A DNA stretch of 40,756 nt from Defluviicoccus sp. (GCA_022823775.1 JAJEHI010000191.1:1-40756), one strand, 5' to 3'; numbered from the stretch's first letter, positions 1 to 8,559 are shown. Notes: generated by a model from the sequence alone, not told the origin. Numbers and translations: made by a program.

Positions 1-1
1 G

Positions 2-1282
2 CCGGTCGATCCGCGCGACCTGTCGGGGCTTGCCTCGCAGACCGACAAGGCGGTGCTGTTCGACGAGATCGAAGGCTATCCGGGATGGCGGGTGGCGACG
101 GCGCTGCTCTCTTCGAGGCGGCGCCTCGCGATCACTCTCGATTGCGAGGAGGACCGTATCGCGCAAACCTTCGAGACGCGCTCGGCGCGCGCCATCGCGC
201 CGGAACTCGTCGCCGACGCGCCGTGCCAGGAAGTCGCGATGGAGGGCGACGATGTCGACCTCACCGCGATCCCCTTCCCGCTGATGCACGTCTACGACGG
301 CGGGCCCTATATCTCGGGCACTTTCGTGGTCTCGCGCGACGCCGAGTACGGGCGCAACGCGGGGTCCTACCGGCTGATGTACCGCAACCGGCGGGAAACC
401 GGGATCGACCTGGTCTCGCCGTCCGACATGCGGTTCTACTATCAGCGCATGCTGGACCGGAACGAGCCGCTCCCCATAGCGGTCGCGGTAGGCGTGCATC
501 CGTTCGAGATGCTGGCCGCCTCCTACAAGGCGCCGATCGCCTCGGACGAGATGGAGCTTGCCGGCGGGCTGCACGGCGCGCCGGTGCCGATGGTCAAGTG
601 CCGGACCTCCGATCTCGAAGTGCCGGCGGATTCGGAAATCGTGCTGGAAGGCGAGATCCTGCCCATCGGCTGGACCGCCGACGAGGGGCCATTCGGCGAG
701 TTCTCGCAGATTTCGGGCGACGTGAAGTGGAATCCGGTCTTCCGGGTCAACTGCATCACCCACCGGCGCGACCCCATCTTCTATCTGTTGCAGATGCCGT
801 GGGAGAACGACTGGCTGTCGGCACCGGTGACGGAAGCCGCGGGGCTGCAGGCGCTCCGGGTGGCCAGCGTCGAGCCGGTGGCGATCCGCGCGCCGGTCGG
901 GAGCTGCGGCTACTGGACCCTGATCGCCTCGATCCGCAAGCGCCCGGGCGAGGGCAAGAACGCTTTGCTCGCCCTGCTCTCGGTCGCCGAGGTGAAGCTC
1001 GCCATCGTCACCGACGACGATATCGACATCAACAACCCGGACGACATCGACTGGGCGCTGACCTTCCGGGTGCAGGCCGATCAGGATCTGATCACGCTTT
1101 CGGGCGCGCGCGGCAAGCATGTCGATCCCAGCATCCGCGCCTGGGAGATGGGCCAGGGCGGGCTGCCGCTGACCGCCAAGCTCGGCATCGACGCGACGAT
1201 CCCGGAAGGCATCCCGAAATGGCTCTACAAGCGGATCGAGGCCTACGGCAAGGACCGGGTCAGGCTGGAGGACTATCTGTGA
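2..1282 (+). CDS. UbiD-family decarboxylase (5' end cut by window)
   Basis: The reading frame is open from the first bases, so the N-terminus lies outside the window; about 426 codons are visible. Features typical of UbiD proteins include the segment AVLFDEIEGYPGWRV near the visible start, an R-rich metal/prFMN-binding region around GSYRLMYRNRR, and the acidic stretch DEGPFGEFSQ. UbiD enzymes use prenylated FMN to decarboxylate (or carboxylate) unsaturated or aromatic acids in the cytoplasm. No UbiX prenyltransferase gene is visible here. The substrate cannot be deduced: the family covers ubiquinone precursors, phenolic acids, furoate and others. The stop codon overlaps the GTG start of a small gene, so the two are probably translated together. 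Confidence 0.9.
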   Translation, partial: PVDPRDLSGLASQTDKAVLFDEIEGYPGWRVATALLSSRRRLAITLDCEEDRIAQTFETRSARAIAPELVADAPCQEVAMEGDDVDLTAIPFPLMHVYDGGPYISGTFVVSRDAEYGRNAGSYRLMYRNRRETGIDLVSPSDMRFYYQRMLDRNEPLPIAVAVGVHPFEMLAASYKAPIASDEMELAGGLHGAPVPMVKCRTSDLEVPADSEIVLEGEILPIGWTADEGPFGEFSQISGDVKWNPVFRVNCITHRRDPIFYLLQMPWENDWLSAPVTEAAGLQALRVASVEPVAIRAPVGSCGYWTLIASIRKRPGEGKNALLALLSVAEVKLAIVTDDDIDINNPDDIDWALTFRVQADQDLITLSGARGKHVDPSIRAWEMGQGGLPLTAKLGIDATIPEGIPKWLYKRIEAYGKDRVRLEDYL

Positions 1283-1497
1283 GCGGGCTCGCGGACACCA
1301 TCGAGGCGACGCTGGTGCGGGAGCCGCTGCAATTCGCCGAACTCGTCGACCGCCACCGCGCCGCCGCCTGGCGCGACTTCCTCCACGCCTGGGGCGAGGT
1401 GCGCGAGAAGGACATCCTCAAGCGCGACGATATCGGCCGCTACTACATCCCCGGCGGCCAGGCGGAGGCCATCGCGGCGGAGACCAAGGCGATTTAG
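1279..1497 (+). CDS. Small conserved-looking protein coupled to UbiD-family gene
   Basis: A 72-residue protein that starts with GTG inside the last codons of the decarboxylase gene (GTGA overlap), which implies translational coupling. It begins MSGLADTIEATLVREPLQFAELVDRH and is strongly charged, with helix-like heptads and no signal peptide, cysteine cluster or membrane segment. The part ending DDIGRYYIPGG looks like a small winged-helix wing or a short beta hairpin. I do not recognise a named family. Its position suggests an accessory or regulatory partner of the decarboxylase; that is inference from context only. Confidence 0.7.
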   Translation: MSGLADTIEATLVREPLQFAELVDRHRAAAWRDFLHAWGEVREKDILKRDDIGRYYIPGGQAEAIAAETKAI

Positions 1498-1520
1498 GAG
1501 TACCGGTTCGAGACCGACCG

Positions 1521-1549
1521 TTGCGCGGGTTTACCGATGATTATATCCT
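1521..1549 (+). promoter_or_regulatory. Candidate sigma70-type promoter of the metal-repressor operon
   Basis: TTGCGC (1521-1526), a 17-base spacer and TATCCT (1544-1549). The match is 3/6 for the -35 and 4/6 for the -10. The -10 lies inside the left arm of the palindromic operator, as expected if repressor binding blocks polymerase. Not experimentally supported. Confidence 0.4.
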
Positions 1550-1568
1550 ATCCCCCAGGATAGGATAT
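1543..1568. promoter_or_regulatory. Palindromic operator for CsoR/RcnR-type repressor
   Basis: A perfect inverted repeat with 11-base arms, ATATCCTATCC and GGATAGGATAT, around the 4-base centre CCCA, giving a C-tract flanked by AT-rich inverted repeats. This is the layout known for RcnR/DmeR-class operators. It ends 3 bases before the Shine-Dalgarno CAGGAG (1571-1576) of the repressor gene, so autoregulation of repressor plus exporter is the natural reading. Confidence 0.75.
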
Positions 1569-1587
1569 TTCAGGAGCACCCGCGGCT

Positions 1588-1869
1588 ATGTCCGAGAATC
1601 CGGTCTCCGTGCACCGGAGCCACGGCGACGTGGTCAAGCGGCTGAGGCGGGCGGAGGGCCATTTGCGCAAGACGATCCGGATGATCGAAGACGAACGGCC
1701 TTGCCCCGACGTCGCGCAGCAGCTTCAGGCGATCGAGTCGGCGCTGCGCAGCGCCAAGCAGGTCTACATCCGCGATCACATCGACCACTGCATGGACGAG
1801 CACGTCAAGGACGGGGCGGCCGCCGGGGCGGTGCTGGCCGAGTTCAAGCAGATCGCCAAGTATCTTTGA
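1588..1869 (+). CDS. CsoR/RcnR-family metal-sensing transcriptional repressor
   Basis: A 93-residue all-helical DUF156 protein of the usual length. The metal-site pattern is Cys39, His64 and Cys68, the C-H-C layout of CsoR and InrS; His9 and His12 in the N-terminal tail could supply the extra ligand used by nickel/cobalt sensors (RcnR, InrS). Apo-protein of this family binds a C/G-tract operator and releases it on metal binding. The start ATG is 12 bases after CAGGAG and directly downstream of a perfect palindrome. The next gene is an RcnA-type exporter, so nickel or cobalt is the likely inducer; by the ligand pattern alone copper would also be possible. Confidence 0.88.
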   Translation: MSENPVSVHRSHGDVVKRLRRAEGHLRKTIRMIEDERPCPDVAQQLQAIESALRSAKQVYIRDHIDHCMDEHVKDGAAAGAVLAEFKQIAKYL

Positions 1870-1884
1870 GCCGGGCCGGTCCCG

Positions 1885-2646
1885 ATGGATCTCATCTCCC
1901 TGATTCAGGACGGTTCGACATCCTTCCTGTACCTGGCCGCCATCGGTCTCGTACTGGGATCGCTGCACGGCCTCGAGCCGGGCCACTCAAAGACCATGAT
2001 GGCCGCCTTCATCGTCGCGGTCCGGGGAACGCCGTTGCAAGCGGTCCTGCTCGGCGTCTCCGCCGCGTTGTCGCACAGCATCGTCGTCTGGGTCATGGCG
2101 GTGCTGGCGCTGACCTGGGGAGACGAATTGATCGGCGAGAAGCTGGAGCCATACTTCATCGCCGGCTCCGGCGCGATCGTCATGGCGGTCGGCCTGTTCA
2201 TGCTCTGGCGGGCGCTGGCCGGCGTCCGCCCGCGCCGGACACACCATCACCGTCACGACGACGCGCATATCCGCGCCCACGCCCGCGACATCGAGACCCG
2301 GTTCGCCGGACGCCGGGCGACCGCTCCGCAAACCATCGGTTTCGGGCTGGTCGGCGGGTTGATCCCGTGCCCCGCCGCGATCACCGTGCTGCTGCTCTGC
2401 CTTGGGATCGGGCAGTTCTGGCTGGGCGTGGGGATGGTGGCGTCGTTCTCTATCGGCCTTGCGGCCACCCTGGTCGCGGTCGGAATGGTCGCGGTCTTCG
2501 GGCTTCGCTACGCATCGAAGCGCCTTCCGGGAGCGGACCGGTTGTTCGCTTCGGCGCCCTACGTGTCCGGCGCGCTGATCCTGCTGGTCGGAATCTATAT
2601 GGCCTATTCCGGCTGGTCCCACCTGGCGCCGGCTGCCGGCGCTTAG
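1885..2646 (+). CDS. rcnA: RcnA/NicO-family nickel/cobalt efflux permease
   Basis: A 253-residue polytopic membrane protein with about six hydrophobic segments. Diagnostic motifs are LHGLEPGHSKT (residues 27-37) and a second conserved stretch, GLVGGLIPCPAAITVLLL, in the middle. A cytoplasmic-loop histidine cluster (His120-His132, HHHRHDDAHIRAH) is typical of RcnA and related NiCoT exporters. The protein exports Ni2+/Co2+ from the cytoplasm. It starts 15 bases after the repressor stop, in the same operon. Its stop overlaps by four bases the 3' end of the convergent alcohol dehydrogenase gene. Confidence 0.9.
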   Translation: MDLISLIQDGSTSFLYLAAIGLVLGSLHGLEPGHSKTMMAAFIVAVRGTPLQAVLLGVSAALSHSIVVWVMAVLALTWGDELIGEKLEPYFIAGSGAIVMAVGLFMLWRALAGVRPRRTHHHRHDDAHIRAHARDIETRFAGRRATAPQTIGFGLVGGLIPCPAAITVLLLCLGIGQFWLGVGMVASFSIGLAATLVAVGMVAVFGLRYASKRLPGADRLFASAPYVSGALILLVGIYMAYSGWSHLAPAAGA

Positions 2647-3767
2647 CCCGAGCCGAGCACGTCGACGACGATCTGCCGGTATTCCTCCCGGCTGGGCACG
2701 ACGCGGGCGGCAAGGTTGAAGTGGCTCGCGGCGGCGTCCGTGCTCATGTCGTCGAGATCCGACTTGTCATAACCCGCCTCCCGGAGCGAGGCGGGCAGGC
2801 CGAGGCGGGCGTTTAGTTCCTCGATCCCGCGGGCGACATCGGGCTCGCCGTCCTGCCCCATGGCGGCCGCGACATCCGCCAGCAGGGGATCCAGACGACC
2901 CTCGTAGAAGCGGACGACGGCCGGCGCGCTCACCGTGACCAGCATGCCGTGGTGGAGGTCTGCATCGCCGAAGGTGTTGGCGAGCGCGTGCACCGGTCCG
3001 AGCCCCCGGTAGATCGCCATCCCTCCCTGCAGCGCGGCCATCTGCATGTGCCACCTCGCCTCGCGGTCGGACCCGTCGGCACAGGCCCTTTCGACGTAGC
3101 GCACGACCCGACTTATGCCGTCGAGCGCGATCGCCGCTCCCGGCGGATCGTCCTTCTTCGCCAGATAGGCCTCGAGGCAGTGACCGAAGGCGTCCATGCC
3201 CGTAGCCGCGGTGAGCGAGGGCGGCAGGGTAAGCGCCAGCTCCGGATCGCAGATCGCGAGATCCGGCTTGATGTGAACCGAGCGCAGCCCGAGCGCCCGG
3301 GATGTCGAGTCCGGATGAATGCCGCCGCCCATGGTGAGTTCGGCCCCGGTTCCCGCCGTCGTCGGCACCGTGACCAGCGGCGCGGCCGCGACCGTGACCC
3401 GCGCGGGATCGTTCAGATAGTCGAGAATCGACCCGTCATGGGTAACGGCGACCCGCACCGCCTTGCCCGAATCCATCACCGAACCGCCGCCGACGGCGAG
3501 CACGCCGTCGCAACCGTGCTCGCGATACGATTCCGCCGCCGCCTCGACCCCGGCGACGGTCGGGTTGGGCGGAATTCCGTCGAACACGGTCGCCTCGATG
3601 TCGGCGGGGAGCGCGTCTAGCACCCGTTTCGCCACCCCGTGCTCGACCAGCCCCCGGTCGGTCAACAGCAGGGGACGCCGGACTCCGAGCGCGGCGAGTT
3701 CCCCGCCGATCGACCCCACCGCGCCGAAATCGAACAGAACCCGCGGGTAGGCAAGGAGTTCGGGCAT
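2643..3767 (-). CDS. Iron-containing (group III) alcohol dehydrogenase
   Basis: A 374-residue protein of the Fe-ADH fold. The N-terminal half holds the NAD(P)-binding region with GGGSVMDSGKAV and the conserved TVPTTAGTGAE. The C-terminal half carries the metal ligands: Asp in KPDLAICDPEL, His in DAFGHCLEAY, and His residues in GPVHALANTFG and DLHHGML. Such enzymes reduce or oxidise small alcohols and aldehydes, and some members act on maleylacetate, lactaldehyde or hydroxyacid-oxoacid pairs. The exact substrate cannot be read from sequence. It lies 5 bases downstream of the OsmC-like gene on the same strand, probably one transcript. Confidence 0.88.
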   Translation of the reverse strand: MPELLAYPRVLFDFGAVGSIGGELAALGVRRPLLLTDRGLVEHGVAKRVLDALPADIEATVFDGIPPNPTVAGVEAAAESYREHGCDGVLAVGGGSVMDSGKAVRVAVTHDGSILDYLNDPARVTVAAAPLVTVPTTAGTGAELTMGGGIHPDSTSRALGLRSVHIKPDLAICDPELALTLPPSLTAATGMDAFGHCLEAYLAKKDDPPGAAIALDGISRVVRYVERACADGSDREARWHMQMAALQGGMAIYRGLGPVHALANTFGDADLHHGMLVTVSAPAVVRFYEGRLDPLLADVAAAMGQDGEPDVARGIEELNARLGLPASLREAGYDKSDLDDMSTDAAASHFNLAARVVPSREEYRQIVVDVLGSG

Positions 3768-3772
3768 TGGGG

Positions 3773-4237
3773 TCAGTCCTTCGCCACGTTCCAGACTTCC
3801 TCGATCTCGGTGCCCGCCTCGCGGATTACCTTCGAGACCGGGCAGTACATCGGCAGCTCGGTCTTCACCTTTTCCATCTCGGCGTCGGAGGCGTCGGTGC
3901 GGACGTTGATCGTCAGCACGATCTTCGGGAACGGTACCCGGACCTCCGCCTCCAGCATGGCGCCGCGCCGGTCGAACGTCGCCTCGGCCTCGATCTTCAT
4001 GTCATGGAACGCGATGCCGTGCTTGTGCGCGATCTTGTGGCTGATCACGTTGGTGCAGCCGATCAGCGCGGCGACCAGCGTCTCGGTCGGGGTGAAGCCG
4101 AGATTGGTGCCGTCCCGCTCCCTGGGCTCGTCGATCACCGATTCGAGGTCTCGTACCTGCAGATCGGTGCGCGAATGGGTCGGGCAGGTCGCGGTGATGT
4201 GCTGCTGAACGGCGGTCTTCGGCCGGACTGTGACCAA
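3773..4237 (-). CDS. OsmC-like thiol peroxidase family protein
   Basis: A 154-residue OsmC/Ohr-fold protein. The two family cysteines are Cys61 (in LIGCTNV) and Cys132 (in MYCPVSK), the peroxidatic/resolving pair used to reduce organic hydroperoxides in this superfamily. The central FTPTETLVAALIGC stretch is characteristic. No signal peptide is present, so it is cytoplasmic. It is the first gene of a two-gene unit with the alcohol dehydrogenase, hinting at coping with reactive aldehydes or peroxides. It diverges from the molybdoenzyme gene across a 126-base intergenic region in which no clear promoter boxes stand out. Confidence 0.85.
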   Translation of the reverse strand: MVTVRPKTAVQQHITATCPTHSRTDLQVRDLESVIDEPRERDGTNLGFTPTETLVAALIGCTNVISHKIAHKHGIAFHDMKIEAEATFDRRGAMLEAEVRVPFPKIVLTINVRTDASDAEMEKVKTELPMYCPVSKVIREAGTEIEEVWNVAKD

Positions 4238-4363
4238 CGGTCGTCTCCCTTGGTTGTGAGGTCGCGGGCTCCTTACAGCATCGCGGCGGCCGGGGAAACC
4301 GCGGCCGCCGCGCCTTGATCGTCGACGCCGCTTGGTGGATCATCCGGGACCTTCCGGCGGAGG

Positions 4364-6619
4364 ATGGGCATGGGACCGGGCACCTACGAGGCAGAGCGGG
4401 TCGGCGGCGATTTCATCGAACGCTTCAAGGCGATCTGCCGCATGTGCCATGGCGGCTGCGGCACCGTCGTCGAGAAGGTGAACGGCACCGTCCGGCGCGT
4501 GCTCGGCGACCGCGACAACCCGGTGAACGAAGGGCTGTTGTGCTCCAAGGCCGGGACGCCCTCGATCGAGCAGCTCTACCACCCCGACCGGCTCGACCAC
4601 CCGCTGATCCGCACCGGCGAGCGCGGCTCCGGAGAGTGGCGCAAGGCGAGCTGGGACGAGGCACTCACCCTGATCGCCGAGAAGATGCAGGAGACCAGGG
4701 AGCGTTACGGCGCGGAGGCGGTCGCCTTCGGGCGCGGCACCGGCGTCAACAACACCCACATCGTCTCGCGCCTCGCCAACCTGTTCGGCACGCCCAACGT
4801 GATTTCCATCGGCTATTTCTGCTACGGGCCCAGGGTCGCGGTGTGCAAGGTGACGGCCGCCGGGAAGTACACCGGCAAGTCGTGGGACACCGTCGCGGTG
4901 CCGGATTTCTATTCCGATCCCAAATGCATCGTGGAATGGGGCTCGCAGAAGCGCACGAGCAACGATCACGGGCTGATCGGCCACAAGCCGATGACCAACG
5001 CGCTCAAGAAGGAGCACGTCAACATCGTGGTCGATCCGCGCAAGCCGGCATCGGCGGGGCGCGGCGACATCTGGCTGCCCCTCCGCCCCGGCACCGACGC
5101 GGCGATGGCGCTGGGCTGGATGCGGGTGATGGTCGACGAGGGTCTCTACGACAGGGAGTTCGTCGAAAAGCACTGCCACGGTTTCGACGAGCTGTGCGAG
5201 CGGCTCAAGGAGTACCCGCTCGACAGGGTGGCGGAGATCACATGGTGCGACGCCGACGAGATCGCGAAGGCGGCGCGGCTCTACGCCACGACGAAGCCGG
5301 GCTGCATCGTCTGGGGCAACGGGACCGACCAGCTCGGCAACAACACCTTCCAGGCGACGCGGTCGCTGCTGATCCTGATGGCGTTGAGCGGCAATCTCGA
5401 CGTGCCGGGCGGCAACGTGTTCTGGCCGGCGCCGAAGCTCGACTATCCGGAACTGTGGGACAGGCTGCCGCCCGGGCAGGACGCGAAGCGCCTCGGCGGC
5501 GACCGGTTCAAGGCGCTCAACCTCACGCCCTACGCCTACGCCCACCCGCCGAGCCTGTTCCGCACCATGCTGACCGACGAGCCCTACCCGGTGAAGACGT
5601 TCATCGTGGTCGGCAACAACACCGTCACCTGCTTCCCCAACTCGGGCCGGATCATCGAGGCGCTCAAGAAGCTCGATTTCTTCGTCGTCCAGGACCTGTT
5701 CATGACGCCGACCGCGGCGCTCGCCGACGTGGTCCTGCCGGCGGCGGGCAATCTGGAGCGGGACGAGCCCCGGCTCCACCTCCACATCAAGGGCCCGGGC
5801 GGCACCTTCATGGACTCGGTGTCCCAGAAAGTCGTCGACATCGGCGAACGCAAGTCGGACTGGGAGTTCGTCATCGAGCTGGGCCGCAAGCTCGGCCTGG
5901 AGGAGTACTTCCCGAGCCTCGACGTCTTCGCCGATAACGCGCTCAAACCCATGGGAGTCACCTGGGACGAGCTCAAGTCGCGGGACTACATCGAGGTCCC
6001 GATCGAGTTCCGCAAATACGAGCGCATGGGGTTCGGCACGCCGACCGGAAAGTTCGAGATCTATTCCACGATCATGGAGGAGTGGGGCTACGACCCGCTG
6101 CCCGATCATGTCGAGCCGCCGGAAAGTCCGGTCTCGACGCCCGAGCGCTACGAGGAATACCCGCTGATCCTCAATACCGGCGCCAAGCAGCCGATGTACT
6201 GGCACAGCCAGGGCCGCCAGCTTCGTTCGCTCCGCCGGCTGAGTCCCGAGCCCCTGGTCGAGATCAACGACGAGACGGCGAAGGAGCTCGGCATAGAGCG
6301 CAGCGACTATTGCTGGATCGAGACCGCGCGCGGCCGCCTCCGCATGAAGGCCAACCCGCACAAGCGGACCCACCCCAAGGTGGTCTCGGTGCCGCACGGC
6401 TGGTGGCTGCCCGAGGCGCCGGCCCCCAACTACGGCGTGTTCGAGGTGTGCTCCAACGTGCTGACCGACGACGACCCGGACAATTGCGACGTGGCGCTCG
6501 GCTCGAGCCCGCTCAAGGGGCTCCTGTGCAGGGTCTACAAGGCCGACCCGCCCGAGATGAAGCGCGCCAACCTGCCTGACGAGGTGCCGGAGGCGATGGC
6601 CGCGAAGGAGCCGGCATGA
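4364..6619 (+). CDS. Molybdopterin oxidoreductase, DMSO-reductase family, cytoplasmic
   Basis: A 751-residue catalytic subunit. The N-terminal [4Fe-4S] site is Cys25-x2-Cys28-x3-Cys32-x27-Cys60. GYFCYGPRVAVC (150-161) lies where the metal-ligand residue is found in this superfamily, and Cys153 is the likely Mo/W ligand, placing it with Cys-liganded enzymes (formate dehydrogenase, polysulfide reductase, acetylene hydratase types). The bis-MGD domains follow, and the C-terminal dinucleotide-binding domain begins near YPLILNTGAKQPMYWHSQGRQ (roughly residue 603). No twin-arginine signal is present, so it stays in the cytoplasm. No electron-transfer or membrane-anchor subunit is adjacent. Its TGA overlaps the ATG of a Rieske oxygenase gene. 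The reaction is unknown. Confidence 0.9.
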   Translation: MGMGPGTYEAERVGGDFIERFKAICRMCHGGCGTVVEKVNGTVRRVLGDRDNPVNEGLLCSKAGTPSIEQLYHPDRLDHPLIRTGERGSGEWRKASWDEALTLIAEKMQETRERYGAEAVAFGRGTGVNNTHIVSRLANLFGTPNVISIGYFCYGPRVAVCKVTAAGKYTGKSWDTVAVPDFYSDPKCIVEWGSQKRTSNDHGLIGHKPMTNALKKEHVNIVVDPRKPASAGRGDIWLPLRPGTDAAMALGWMRVMVDEGLYDREFVEKHCHGFDELCERLKEYPLDRVAEITWCDADEIAKAARLYATTKPGCIVWGNGTDQLGNNTFQATRSLLILMALSGNLDVPGGNVFWPAPKLDYPELWDRLPPGQDAKRLGGDRFKALNLTPYAYAHPPSLFRTMLTDEPYPVKTFIVVGNNTVTCFPNSGRIIEALKKLDFFVVQDLFMTPTAALADVVLPAAGNLERDEPRLHLHIKGPGGTFMDSVSQKVVDIGERKSDWEFVIELGRKLGLEEYFPSLDVFADNALKPMGVTWDELKSRDYIEVPIEFRKYERMGFGTPTGKFEIYSTIMEEWGYDPLPDHVEPPESPVSTPERYEEYPLILNTGAKQPMYWHSQGRQLRSLRRLSPEPLVEINDETAKELGIERSDYCWIETARGRLRMKANPHKRTHPKVVSVPHGWWLPEAPAPNYGVFEVCSNVLTDDDPDNCDVALGSSPLKGLLCRVYKADPPEMKRANLPDEVPEAMAAKEPA

Positions 6620-7611
6620 GCGAATTCGCCGCCGCGATGGAAGACCCGGTGATCCGCGACGACTGGTACGCCGTCGCGCGGTCGAGCGACCTCGCCGAGG
6701 GCGGCGTGATGGAGGCCCGCCTTCTCGGCGAGACCCTGGTGCTCTGGCGCACCGGCGGCGAGGTGCTCGCCTGGAAGGACCTCTGCATCCATCGCGGCTC
6801 GAAATTGTCGCTCGGGTGGGTGAAGGACGGGCAGATCGTCTGCCCCTATCACGGCTGGCACTACGACCGGACCGGCGCCTGCACGCTGATGCCGGCCCAT
6901 CCCGACGTCCGCCCGCCGGCCAAGGCGCGGACCTTCGCCTACCGGGCGCGGGAGGCCTACGGCATGATCTGGGCGTCGCTGGGCGAGCCGGAGCACGAGT
7001 TGCCGCCGTTCCCGGAATGGGACGACGACGGGTTCCGCAAGGTGCTCGCCGGGCCCTATTTCTTCCACGCCAACCCGTTCCGCACCGTCGAGAACTTCCT
7101 CGACGTGTCGCACTTCCCCTATGTCCACGCCAATCTCAACGGCGACCCGGACAGGCCGGATCCGATCGAGGATTTCGACGTGTTCGTCGGCGAGGACGGG
7201 ATCCGCACCAGCGAGATCATGGTGTTCCAGCCCTACGGCGACCATCGCGGCATTCCGGTGAATGCCGGCTACACCTTTCACTGCCCGCGCCCGCTGACCG
7301 CCTATTTCTCCAAGAACACGGGCGAGGGAAACCGCTTCTGCACCTTCCTGACCGTGACCCCGCTGGCGCCCGACGACTGCATCGTCTGGCTCCAGGTCGC
7401 GATCAATTTCGGCGAGGAGCTGACCGAGGCGCAGATCCTGTCGCGCCAGGACCGCGTGTTCGCCCAGGACAAGCGCATCGTCGAGACCCAGCGGCCCTAC
7501 GAGATCCCCCTCGACCTCCGCGAAGAGCTGCACGTCCGCTCGGACAAGTACTGCGTCGCCTACCGCAAGTGGCTCAAGGACCTCGGCGTGGCCTGGGGAG
7601 CCAGCGCATAG
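6616..7611 (+). CDS. Rieske non-heme iron oxygenase, alpha subunit (VanA-like)
   Basis: A 331-residue protein with a complete Rieske [2Fe-2S] site, Cys57-x-His59-x16-Cys76-x2-His79. The mononuclear iron site has His166 and His171 in ENFLDVSHFPYVH; the third ligand, an Asp in the C-terminal half, is not assigned. Length and architecture match single-component-type oxygenases such as vanillate O-demethylase, pheophorbide-a oxygenase-like and N-demethylating enzymes. These hydroxylate or dealkylate small aromatics or quaternary amines using electrons from a reductase that is not encoded nearby. The start overlaps the molybdoenzyme stop (ATGA), so the two proteins are made in step. Confidence 0.9.
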   Translation: MSEFAAAMEDPVIRDDWYAVARSSDLAEGGVMEARLLGETLVLWRTGGEVLAWKDLCIHRGSKLSLGWVKDGQIVCPYHGWHYDRTGACTLMPAHPDVRPPAKARTFAYRAREAYGMIWASLGEPEHELPPFPEWDDDGFRKVLAGPYFFHANPFRTVENFLDVSHFPYVHANLNGDPDRPDPIEDFDVFVGEDGIRTSEIMVFQPYGDHRGIPVNAGYTFHCPRPLTAYFSKNTGEGNRFCTFLTVTPLAPDDCIVWLQVAINFGEELTEAQILSRQDRVFAQDKRIVETQRPYEIPLDLREELHVRSDKYCVAYRKWLKDLGVAWGASA

Positions 7612-7648
7612 GCTACGTTCGATCCCCGGCACCCCGGGCCGCGTCGGC

Positions 7649-8557
7649 ATGATCCTGCCGCGCAAGTGGCTCGGCTACGCGATGGCGGTCGCCGCGTCGC
7701 TCAGCTTCGCGTTCGGCACCGGGCTTGCCGTCTACACATACAGCCACGGGACGACTCCGCTCTCGGTCACGACTTTCCGGACGGTTCTGTCGGCGATGTT
7801 CCTGGTGCTGCTGATCCGTTTCACGGCCGGCTCTTTGGCGCTCCTGCCGCGCGACCGCTGGATCGTGATCGCGCTCGGCAGCGTGATGGCGGTCCAGTCG
7901 ATCACCCATTACGTCGCGGTGCTGCTGCTGCCGCTCGCCCACGCGACGCTGCTGCTCTACACCTACCCGTTCTTCGTCGCGGCGGGCGCCCATCTGAGCG
8001 GGCAGGAGCGACTCAGCCCGGCGATCCTGGGCGCGCTCGCGGTGGCGTTCGCGGGTCTCGTCCTGGTGCTCGATCTCGGCGGGGACTTCGATTTCAGCGT
8101 GCTCGGCATCGTGCTCGCGGTCACCGCGGCGGCCGCGTTCTCGGTGGTGGCCCTGGTGTCGCAGCCGATCATCCGCCGCTCGCCCGACAGCCGTTCGATC
8201 ACGCTCCATCTGCACGCCGTGCCGGTGGTCGCCTTCCTCGTGGCCTCGGTCGCGCTGGACGATTTCTCGATGCCGGACACGCGCGAAGCCTGGATCATGT
8301 TCGCCTTCGTTCCGTTCTTCTACTGCTTCGCGGTGATCGGGGTGTTTTACGCCATCGGCTCGATCGGCTCGGTCCGGATGTCCCTGATCATGAACCTGGA
8401 GCCGGTGGCGGCGATCGCCTTCGGCTTCCTGCTGCTCGGCCAGCACCTCGACGGTCTGCAGCTCCTGGGAGCGGCGCTGGTCATTTCGGCGATCGTGGCG
8501 GTGCGCTGGATACCGGCTCAGCGCGAAGCGAGGGCGGGGGGAACCCCGGAGAGTTGA
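7649..8557 (+). CDS. DMT-superfamily transporter (EamA domains)
   Basis: A 302-residue protein with about ten transmembrane helices in two EamA repeats; the second repeat begins around LGIVLAVTAAAAFSVVALVS and ends near GAALVISAIVAVRW. This is the drug/metabolite transporter layout, used for export or import of amino acids and other small metabolites in the inner membrane. It lies 37 bases after the Rieske gene on the same strand and may carry that pathway's substrate or product. The Shine-Dalgarno is weak. It converges on the MFS gene with a 2-base gap. Confidence 0.85.
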   Translation: MILPRKWLGYAMAVAASLSFAFGTGLAVYTYSHGTTPLSVTTFRTVLSAMFLVLLIRFTAGSLALLPRDRWIVIALGSVMAVQSITHYVAVLLLPLAHATLLLYTYPFFVAAGAHLSGQERLSPAILGALAVAFAGLVLVLDLGGDFDFSVLGIVLAVTAAAAFSVVALVSQPIIRRSPDSRSITLHLHAVPVVAFLVASVALDDFSMPDTREAWIMFAFVPFFYCFAVIGVFYAIGSIGSVRMSLIMNLEPVAAIAFGFLLLGQHLDGLQLLGAALVISAIVAVRWIPAQREARAGGTPES

Positions 8558-8559
8558 AC

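Noticed and set aside
1498-1530. Possible tRNA T-arm (GGTTCGAGACC)
   Set aside because: The flanking bases do not pair to form a T-stem and no acceptor or anticodon arm can be built.
4340-6397. Long open frame on the - strand, antisense to the molybdoenzyme
   Set aside because: It has no recognisable domain, and high GC at third codon positions makes such antisense frames common; the + strand protein is clearly real.
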